Shown here piece by piece: positions 1 to 4,905 of a DNA stretch of 7,367 nt. A model generated the notes under the pieces. That model did no database searches, was not told where the DNA came from, and saw only the letters and a program-made list of their open reading frames with translations. How positions within the stretch are numbered: the first letter of the stretch is position 1; every line of letters starts with the position of its first letter. This DNA comes from Patescibacteria group bacterium UBA918 (lineage in GTDB: Bacteria; Patescibacteriota; Minisyncoccia; Phycocordibacterales; UBA918). Where the stretch lies: the NCBI GenBank assembly GCA_002293845.1, contig DBEA01000004.1, positions 1 through 7,367 on the forward strand, written 5' to 3'. The translations under genes and the position numbers were made by a program.

Positions 1-10
1 AACATGGTCT

Positions 11-38
11 AAGTATAAAGTAGAAAACGCAAAGTACA
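11..38. repeat. Heptamer repeat array next to palindrome (copy 1)
   Basis: Four consecutive 7-base units read AAGTATA, AAGTAGA, AAACGCA, AAGTACA on the plus strand. Three of the four start AAGTA. The array sits 11 nt from the large palindrome at 50-90. On the minus strand it follows the palindrome and leads to an ATG at 5-3, which could be the start of the next gene beyond the window; only 5 bases of it are visible. A similar array occurs at 4542-4576, and a single AAGTATA at 7338-7344, each beside a GC-rich palindrome in the same orientation. The function is unknown. Confidence 0.55.
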
Positions 39-49
39 TAAGGAAAATA

Positions 50-90
50 GTGAAAAGCGGCGCGGGCCAAAAGCCCGCGCCGCTTTTCAC
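50..90 (-). terminator. 18-bp perfect palindromic terminator, probably bidirectional
   Basis: Arms 50-67 and 73-90 are perfectly complementary over 18 bp, with a 5-nt loop. The core is GC-only and flanked by AAAA/TTTT, so on the minus strand the stem ends CCGCTTTT, a classic intrinsic terminator form; the same holds on the plus strand. It lies 23 nt after the stop of the sigma-like/HARE-HTH gene, so its main job is probably to end that transcript. The heptamer array on its far side suggests it may also belong to a recurring palindrome-heptamer module. Confidence 0.85.
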
Positions 91-113
91 ATCCTAGCTT
101 CTAAATGCCAATT

Positions 114-1142
114 CTACTCCGTAACTAGAGTATAAGCACCGTTAGAAAGTTTCTTAAACAAATTGGTGTCCTGTAGATTGACCACGATGGTGTTGTCTTT
201 CACGTAGCGTTCCTTCCGGACTTTATCGATGATCTCCTCGCGGGTCAAAGGTCCGTACTTCTCGAGAATATCGCGCAAGACGTCTTTCACCACTCCGGCC
301 GAGTAACCCCACTCCGAGAGAGCGTAAAGACCACGACCCACCAACACGAAGCGCTTATCCTTGATGAGCTCGTTGTGAGTGGTCGCGATGTGCGCTTTGC
401 GATTGAACAGCTCTTCGATGGCCTTAGCGACTTCGCGGAAGTGCATCGGCGAACCATGGCGTTTGACGACGAGGTATGCGTAGTCGCGAATACCCTTTAC
501 TTTGACGTTAGGACTGGTCGCGTGACCCCACTCTCCGAGAGGATTCCTGGCGATGTCCTTCGATATTAAGAGCCAGCGTTTCAAGATCTCATCGTCGTGA
601 CGATCCGCGATGTCTATGAGTTGATCACGAAAACGAGACAACATCTCCTCTTCGGTGATTAGTTCGTCTCGCTCGAGGGATTGATGTACGTTCTTAAGTG
701 CCTTTTCGACGGCATCAGCGATCTTCTTCTCAGTGTACCAGCGATGCAAGTAGGAGTTGTTCTCCTTAGCGCGGTAAAACGGATCTCCGACGACCAAAAG
801 GAAATAGAGGTGGTTGCGGGTGGAAGGATCGTTAGAAAGCAGGTCCAGGAGATGCTCCTCGGCAATGACGCCACTGCCTAAAGTAGCGATCATCTCGCGC
901 AGTTCGTCGAATACCGCCTGAAACTCGGCGTAGACATCGGACTTCTGGATAGAAGAGATGGCATAACCTTCGATCTGGCGCACGCGTTCACGGGTGATCC
1001 CATAGGCCTGGCCGATGGACTCCAGGGTATAAGCCTCAGCATCGGTTCCCAGACCATAGCGCTTAGTTAGGACGTCTCGAGCGCGGTCGGGCAAGACGGA
1101 AAGTAGTTTTTTGGTCACCTGCTTAGGTTTGAAAGTGATCAT
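114..1142 (-). CDS. Sigma-70 region 4-like / HARE-HTH DNA-binding regulator
   Basis: This 342-aa protein is a probable transcription regulator. Residues about 10-66 resemble sigma-70 region 4: a helix with RARDVLTKRYGL, then a helix-turn-helix ending in ITRERVRQIE (49-58), the hallmark of -35 recognition helices in RpoD-like factors. No region 2, the part that binds the -10 and melts DNA, is visible, so it is unlikely to be a complete sigma factor. Residues about 216-280 (RDYAYLVVKRHG, MHFREVAKAI, GRGLYALSEWGY) match the HARE-HTH/RpoE-delta type of winged helix. Residues 282-340 look like a second winged helix (ILEKYGPLTREEIIDKV, then SNGAYTLV). The middle (70-215) is helical and charged and I do not recognise it. 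The ATG lies 89 nt after the leuS stop; GGAG is 12 nt upstream of it, a poor SD. A role in promoter selection or in controlling RNA polymerase is inference. Confidence 0.85.
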   Translation of the reverse strand: MITFKPKQVTKKLLSVLPDRARDVLTKRYGLGTDAEAYTLESIGQAYGITRERVRQIEGYAISSIQKSDVYAEFQAVFDELREMIATLGSGVIAEEHLLDLLSNDPSTRNHLYFLLVVGDPFYRAKENNSYLHRWYTEKKIADAVEKALKNVHQSLERDELITEEEMLSRFRDQLIDIADRHDDEILKRWLLISKDIARNPLGEWGHATSPNVKVKGIRDYAYLVVKRHGSPMHFREVAKAIEELFNRKAHIATTHNELIKDKRFVLVGRGLYALSEWGYSAGVVKDVLRDILEKYGPLTREEIIDKVRKERYVKDNTIVVNLQDTNLFKKLSNGAYTLVTE

Positions 1143-1145
1143 GAT

Positions 1146-1229
1146 TTAGATTTTCTCCGGGTTCATTCCTGCTTTGATAATTTCGTTCTGTCGCATATTA
1201 CCACCTGCTTTGCCGAACGTCAACTCCAT
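1146..1229 (-). CDS. Possible short leader ORF before the regulator gene (27 or 16 codons)
   Basis: A short ORF starts ATG at 1229, two bases after the leuS TGA, and stops with TAA three bases before the regulator's ATG, in the same frame as it. An internal ATG at 1196 follows AGGTGG at a reasonable SD distance and would give 16 residues beginning MRQNEIIKAG. If translated, it would couple leuS to the regulator, or act as a leader peptide. Against this, the same bases hold a promoter-like pair (1195-1223) whose transcript would start inside the ORF. Both readings cannot be the main one. I do not recognise the peptide. Confidence 0.25.
   Translation of the reverse strand: MELTFGKAGGNMRQNEIIKAGMNPEKI
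1195..1223 (-). promoter_or_regulatory. Candidate promoter for the sigma-like/HARE-HTH gene
   Basis: On the minus strand TTGACG (1223-1218, five of six consensus bases) is followed by exactly 17 nt and TAATAT (1200-1195, four of six). Transcription would begin near 1188, giving an mRNA leader of about 46 nt. It would let the regulator be made independently of leuS. The -10 is imperfect, and the region overlaps a possible leader ORF. Confidence 0.4.
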
Positions 1230-1231
1230 TG

Positions 1232-3577
1232 TCAAATGATCAAATTTAGTATCCGACCAGGTACGTAGATGACCTTTTTTATCGAAGCGCCTTCGAGGTA
1301 TTTAGCGACACTCACTTCCCTTTTGGCTGCCTCGACCGCCGTGTTCTCGTCGGCATCGACGGCGATCAAGATCGCCCCACGCGACCTGCCGTTCACCTGA
1401 ACGCCAATGGTCACCGAATCGTCCTTAGCGAGCTCCTCGTCGGCTTCCGGATAGTTTTCAACATGAATCGAGCCAACATGACCCGCGGCCTCCCACAGTT
1501 CCTCGGTCAAGTGAGGCGCGAACGGCGCCAACAATTTCAAGAATGACTCATATGACGACTTCGATAAACCGCTCTTTTCAGCGGAATTGACGAAGATCAT
1601 CATGGTCGATACCGCGGTGTTGAATTTGAACGACTCGATATCTTCGCGCACTTTACGTATGGTCTTATGTAGCGAGCGAGTCGCCTCCAGCGGTTCGTCA
1701 TCGATCACGTGCTCGTTGAGACCGTTCACGCGTTCGACGAACCGTTGCGCCCCCACTAATCCGTTGGTGCTCCAAGCGACCGTATTCTCGAAGGGACCCA
1801 TGAACATTTCATAGACGCGAAGCGCATCGGCGCCGTTTTGCTTCACGATATCGTCCGGGTTTATGATATTGCCCCAACGCTTCGACATTTTCCGACCATC
1901 TTCGGCCAGAATGAAGCCGAGAAACTCGAGCCTCATGAATGGTTCGATGGTCGATACGACTCCGATATCGTAAAGGAATTTGTGCCAGAAACGAGCGTAG
2001 ATCAGATGTCGGACCGCATGATCGCCACCGACATACACATCGACAGGAGCCCACTTCTTCTCCTTTTGCGGATCCACCAAGGCCTGATCGTTATGGGGAT
2101 CAATGAAGCGCAGGTAATACCAAGATGAACCGGCCCATTGCGGCATAGTGTTTGTCTCCCTTTTCCCCGGACCGCCGCACTTCGGACAAGAAACGTTCAC
2201 CCAGCTCTCGATGGTCGCCAACGGCGACTCGCCGGTACCGGTCGGTTCGTAATGCTCGACTTCCGGCAGTTTCACCGGCAATTCTTCGTACGGAACGGGC
2301 ACGACCCCACATTTTTCACAATGAATCACCGGTATAGGCTCGCCCCAGTAACGCTGGCGAGAGAAAACCCAGTCGTTCAGCCGATACGTCGCGGTCATTC
2401 GTCCACCTACCTTCTCGACGATGGCCTTTTTGGCGTCTTCGGTACTCACTCCGTCGAATTCTCCGGAAGCGATCAATACGTCATCATCCGTCACGACCTG
2501 CTTGATCGGAAGACCGAATACGTGAGCGAAGTCATGGTCTCTCTCGTCATGAGCCGGGACCGCCATGATGGCGCCGGTGCCGTAGTGAGCCAATACGTAA
2601 TCCGCTATGAATACCGGAATTTCCTCGCCATTCGCCGGATTGACGGCTTTAATACCTTTCAACTCCACGCCGGTTTTTTCTTTTCCGGCATTAGTGCGAT
2701 CGATTTCGCTCTTTTGCTTTGTGGCTTCGACATAAGCTTTGACCTCATCAATGTTCTCTATCGGGAATTGGCGCACCAATTCATGCTCTGGAGCTAAGAC
2801 TAGGTAGGTCGCGCCGAATAAAGTATCGGGGCGGGTCGTAAACACAGTGACGACTTCGCCATTCGTGAGTTTGAAATCTATCTCCGCACCTTCGCTACGA
2901 CCGATCCAATTGCGCTGTGCTTCCTTGATGTGTTCCGGCCAGTTTAACGTGTCGAGGTCCGACAACATCCGGTCGGCATACTCGGTGATCTTAAGGACCC
3001 ATTGGCGCATGGGCTTCTTTTCGACGACCGAGCCACAACGTTCACAAGTACCGTCGCTCTCAAGATCTTCGTTCGCCAATCCCGTCTGACAGCCTGGACA
3101 CCAGTTTATCGGTTCGTGCGATTCGTATGCCAGATCTCTCTCTAAGAGCTTTAGAAAGATCCACTGAGTCCACTTGTAATACTCCGGGTCGGTAGTATTG
3201 ATCTCGCGAGACCAATCGTAATTGAAACCCAAATGCGCGAGTTGCGCCTTAAAGTTGGCGATGTTCTTTTCGACGGCCACGCGCGGATGCACTTTGTGCT
3301 TGATGGCGAAGTTCTCGGCCGGCAGACCAAACGCGTCCCAGCCCATCGGGTGCAACACTTCGAAACCGCTCATCTTTTTAAAACGAGAATAGACATCGGT
3401 GGCGATATAACCCTTCGGATGGCCGACATGAAGGCCTTCACCGGACGGATAGGGGAACATATCGAGCACGAACAACTTCTCCTTATTGGAATCGCCGTCC
3501 GTCTTATAGAGACCGCTTGCTTGCCACCTCTCCTGCCACTTCTTCTCGATGGCCTGACTGTCGAACTTTTTGTGCAT
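1232..3577 (-). CDS. leuS: Leucyl-tRNA synthetase
   Basis: LeuRS, a class I enzyme, charges tRNA-Leu with leucine in the cytosol. Residues are numbered from a TTG codon at 3589. The HIGH-type motif is HVGH (54-57) within PYPSGEGLHVGHPKGY. CPGC (164-167) and CERC (182-185) form one zinc site; C424/C427 and CPKC (468-471) form a second. The CP1 editing domain carries TTRPDTLFGA (251-260) and GTGAIMAVPAHDERDHDFA (337-355). DWVFSRQRYWGEPIP (406-420) and the KMSKS-type loop KMSKR (567-571) complete the active site. An anticodon-binding helical domain and a short C-terminal domain (about 726-785) follow. At about 781 aa it is shorter than E. coli LeuRS (about 860). I chose ATG at 3577 (MHKKFDSQAIEKKWQ) because LeuRS proteins usually begin this way; TTG at 3589 has GGAGG only 4 nt upstream and is a real alternative adding four residues. 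Confidence 0.97.
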   Translation of the reverse strand: MHKKFDSQAIEKKWQERWQASGLYKTDGDSNKEKLFVLDMFPYPSGEGLHVGHPKGYIATDVYSRFKKMSGFEVLHPMGWDAFGLPAENFAIKHKVHPRVAVEKNIANFKAQLAHLGFNYDWSREINTTDPEYYKWTQWIFLKLLERDLAYESHEPINWCPGCQTGLANEDLESDGTCERCGSVVEKKPMRQWVLKITEYADRMLSDLDTLNWPEHIKEAQRNWIGRSEGAEIDFKLTNGEVVTVFTTRPDTLFGATYLVLAPEHELVRQFPIENIDEVKAYVEATKQKSEIDRTNAGKEKTGVELKGIKAVNPANGEEIPVFIADYVLAHYGTGAIMAVPAHDERDHDFAHVFGLPIKQVVTDDDVLIASGEFDGVSTEDAKKAIVEKVGGRMTATYRLNDWVFSRQRYWGEPIPVIHCEKCGVVPVPYEELPVKLPEVEHYEPTGTGESPLATIESWVNVSCPKCGGPGKRETNTMPQWAGSSWYYLRFIDPHNDQALVDPQKEKKWAPVDVYVGGDHAVRHLIYARFWHKFLYDIGVVSTIEPFMRLEFLGFILAEDGRKMSKRWGNIINPDDIVKQNGADALRVYEMFMGPFENTVAWSTNGLVGAQRFVERVNGLNEHVIDDEPLEATRSLHKTIRKVREDIESFKFNTAVSTMMIFVNSAEKSGLSKSSYESFLKLLAPFAPHLTEELWEAAGHVGSIHVENYPEADEELAKDDSVTIGVQVNGRSRGAILIAVDADENTAVEAAKREVSVAKYLEGASIKKVIYVPGRILNLII

Positions 3578-3588
3578 AGTTAAAAGCA

Positions 3589-3618
3589 AATGACCTCCAA
3601 ATTGTTATGGAGGTCATT
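3589..3618 (-). promoter_or_regulatory. Inverted repeat spanning the leuS -10 and Shine-Dalgarno
   Basis: Arms 3589-3599 and 3608-3618 are perfectly complementary over 11 bp, with an 8-nt loop. On the minus strand the first arm (AATGACCTCCA) includes part of the candidate -10, and the second arm (TGGAGGTCATT) contains the GGAGG of leuS and reaches the alternative TTG start. A T-rich stretch (TTTGCTTTT) follows. Possible roles are a weak terminator for the upstream membrane-protein gene, a hairpin hiding the leuS SD on read-through RNA, or a protein operator. These are not mutually exclusive. Confidence 0.6.
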
Positions 3619-3644
3619 ATGCCTTGCGTTTTTTGATCTGTCTA
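3616..3644 (-). promoter_or_regulatory. leuS promoter
   Basis: TAGACA (3644-3639) and CATAAT (3621-3616) each match the sigma-70 consensus at five of six positions and are separated by the ideal 17 nt. They sit directly after the stop codon of the upstream gene. The predicted start site, about A3608, falls at the first base after the hairpin's 5' arm region, so this promoter's RNA would carry the SD but almost none of the arm that could mask it. The leader would be about 19 nt to TTG or 31 nt to ATG. Confidence 0.6.
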
Positions 3645-3646
3645 TT

Positions 3647-4540
3647 TTATTTGATCGGTATGATCTTGCGTTCGAAGCACTTTCGTCCGACGCCATGTTC
3701 CCAGTTTTGATTCTGTAGATAGGCATCACCGTTGGCGGATATAGGCTTCGTGACGCTACGTTCACTCGTCGGTGTAGCTTCGGCGAAAGTGGCGCACAGC
3801 GAATATGTGTCTGCACCGGTGATCTTGTATTCGTACTCCTCACGTCCTTCCGGAGCCATAGGGACCGGAAAATCGACGTAGAGCATTTCGACATCGCTAG
3901 GGAAAGAGGAATTCTCCTGATGATAGGCTTCGATGCGCCACTGCATGTCTTGCAGGTCCGTGATCTGCTGTTGGTCGAGACGAACATCACGAGCGACGCT
4001 CGGCGAATCGATCAAACTATAAGCGTAACCGATGCATAGAAGAACCACCGCTAAAGTCACGCCACCGATCATGATGGACTGTCTTTCGCGACTTTGCCAA
4101 AAATTCTTGGCATCCAATGCGTAGTAGTAGGATGCACCGCCGATGACCGCCAAGAGGACCGCGGCCTTTAAGACGAAGCGCAAAGTAATCTCACCGTTGA
4201 GGAAGGTGTAGACGACGACCGCTAAGTCGCCCAAAATGATCAAACCGGCTACCAAGAGAGCCAAGTAGACGAGCCAGCGAGTCAGCGTGTGATAGAGCTC
4301 GCCCTCGGATCGTCGGGCGTCATTGACCTTTCTGGTGAGCCACAAATATGCGGGGAAGAAAATTATCAGCACCGCGATGGAATATCGGACACTGGACTGG
4401 TAGCCATCAATTTGCCAATAACTATCGGCCGCGTCCGGAAACTGCAAGTTGATGATCGCAAACATCAACGTGATAAAGGCCGGCAAAGACACGAAGAGCG
4501 TCACCAAACTGGCCAACTGAAGTACGAAACTTTTTGCCAT
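3647..4540 (-). CDS. DUF5671-like multi-pass membrane protein with pilin-like C-terminal domain
   Basis: This 297-aa integral membrane protein has no known biochemical role. Five hydrophobic segments are visible at about 8-30, 52-69, 88-112, 121-140 and 155-175. The first four form the DUF5671-like part (FPDAADSYWQ, LIIFFPAYLWLTR, FLNGEITLRFVLKA), a family I associate with Patescibacteria. The C-terminal domain (about 180-297) is soluble, has two cysteines (C249 in YSLCATF, C288 in RKCFE) and a DLQDMQWRIEAYHQENSSFP helix that resembles the start of pseudopilin head domains. Topology would most likely place it outside the membrane. The ATG at 4540 has no SD upstream; instead a 7-nt-periodic spacer and a 17-bp hairpin occupy the leader. 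leuS follows after about 70 nt with its own promoter. The family name is from memory and the pilin resemblance is inference. Confidence 0.8.
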   Translation of the reverse strand: MAKSFVLQLASLVTLFVSLPAFITLMFAIINLQFPDAADSYWQIDGYQSSVRYSIAVLIIFFPAYLWLTRKVNDARRSEGELYHTLTRWLVYLALLVAGLIILGDLAVVVYTFLNGEITLRFVLKAAVLLAVIGGASYYYALDAKNFWQSRERQSIMIGGVTLAVVLLCIGYAYSLIDSPSVARDVRLDQQQITDLQDMQWRIEAYHQENSSFPSDVEMLYVDFPVPMAPEGREEYEYKITGADTYSLCATFAEATPTSERSVTKPISANGDAYLQNQNWEHGVGRKCFERKIIPIK

Positions 4541-4541
4541 A

Positions 4542-4576
4542 GATTAGTAAGTAGTAATTAGAAGGTAGTAAGTAGA
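4542..4576. repeat. Heptamer repeat array in the 5' leader (copy 2)
   Basis: Five consecutive heptamers read GATTAGT, AAGTAGT, AATTAGA, AGGTAGT, AAGTAGA on the plus strand. Within them TAGTAAGTAG occurs twice (4545-4554 and 4566-4575), exactly 21 nt (three heptamers) apart. On the minus strand the array fills all the space between the hairpin at 4581-4618 and the ATG at 4540, so it is the part of the mRNA where a ribosome would land, yet it has no SD. Confidence 0.6.
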
Positions 4577-4580
4577 ACCG

Positions 4581-4618
4581 GCGGCGGAGACTCTGCCTGA
4601 GGGCAGAGTCTCCGCCGC
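4581..4618 (-). promoter_or_regulatory. 17-bp GC-rich hairpin at the 5' end of the DUF5671-like mRNA
   Basis: Arms 4581-4597 and 4602-4618 pair perfectly over 17 bp with a 4-nt loop. The hairpin has no T-tract on either side, so it is not a convincing terminator. It starts about 5 nt after the start site predicted for the promoter at 4630-4635, so it would cap the transcript. A known effect of such 5' stem-loops is protection from 5'-end-dependent RNA decay; that it does so here is inference. Confidence 0.65.
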
Positions 4619-4629
4619 TCCCTGTTTGC

Positions 4630-4647
4630 ATTATACCACTGGCCAGT
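4630..4647 (-). promoter_or_regulatory. Extended -10 promoter with overlapping palindrome
   Basis: Minus-strand TGGTATAAT gives a perfect -10 hexamer (4635-4630) with the TG of an extended -10. No good -35 is seen at 16-18 nt. Just upstream lies the perfect 10-bp palindrome ACTGGCCAGT (4638-4647), which could be a small operator or chance. Transcription would begin near 4623 and serve the DUF5671-like gene. Confidence 0.55.
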
Positions 4648-4704
4648 TTCAGTGCCCTAAACAACCTGCCATAAATGAACGTCGAGTAACCTTTGTAATC
4701 AAGA

Positions 4705-4728
4705 GCGCCCCGGGTTTCCCCAGGGCGC
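4705..4728 (-). terminator. Terminator after ychF and the small membrane-protein gene
   Basis: Arms 4705-4714 and 4719-4728 form a 10-bp stem with one G-U pair and a GAAA tetraloop on the minus strand, followed by TCTTGATT. It lies 12 nt past the stop of the 49-aa gene and would end the ychF transcript. The T-tract is short, so termination may be incomplete. Confidence 0.6.
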
Positions 4729-4734
4729 GGCGTG

Positions 4735-4768
4735 GTCAGGTCACCCCTTGATGTGGGTGAGGCCTGAC
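4735..4768 (-). repeat. Bulged inverted repeat over the 3' end of the small gene
   Basis: GTCAGG-TCACCC (4735-4746) pairs with GGGTGA-(GG)-CCTGAC (4755-4768) with a two-base bulge. It covers the last codons and stop of the 49-aa gene and lies immediately before the terminator at 4705-4728. It may be a 3' stability hairpin. Confidence 0.4.
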
Positions 4769-4890
4769 ATAAGTAAGGGCAAAGTACTGATCATGTCGCG
4801 AATCGTCATCCCCGACACCAGTACGAGGTAGAGAAAAAGGCAAATCCCAACTACTGCCCATGTGGGCACCGGCCGTCTCTTGAGATTCAC
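4741..4890 (-). CDS. Small single-pass membrane protein (49 aa)
   Basis: This 49-codon gene starts with GTG at 4890 and stops with TGA at 4741. It has an ideal SD, AGGAGG at 4901-4896, five bases before the GTG; the SD lies in the 15-nt gap after the ychF stop, so the two genes are almost certainly co-transcribed. The protein starts with a basic head, MNLKRRPVPT, followed by one hydrophobic helix (about 11-27: WAVVGICLFLYLVLVSG) and a short tail rich in Thr, Ser, Met and Leu, ending HIKG. The positive N-terminus suggests an N-in orientation. I do not recognise the family. A terminator follows at once. A link to YchF function is inference from position alone. Confidence 0.7.
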   Translation of the reverse strand: MNLKRRPVPTWAVVGICLFLYLVLVSGMTIRDMISTLPLLMSGLTHIKG

Positions 4891-4905
4891 TTCATCCTCC
4901 TGTAA

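Noticed and set aside
11..38. CRISPR-like array
   Set aside because: Units are 7 nt with no unique spacers; this is a short tandem periodicity.
1232..1234. UGA recoded as glycine, as in some Patescibacteria lineages
   Set aside because: TGA ends leuS exactly at the expected C-terminus, and no gene needs an internal TGA to be read through.
2138..2797. A 219-codon plus-strand open frame
   Set aside because: It lies wholly inside leuS on the opposite strand, has no SD or recognisable domain, and its residue pattern is that of an antisense shadow.
3578..3646. T-box or leucine-type leader controlling leuS
   Set aside because: The space between genes is under 70 nt, has no T-box consensus and no Leu-codon leader peptide.
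3580..3990. A 136-codon minus-strand frame overlapping the 3' end of the membrane-protein gene and the leuS promoter
   Set aside because: It overlaps the well-supported 297-aa gene in another frame, is rich in Arg/Ser as shadows often are, and runs through the hairpin and SD of leuS.
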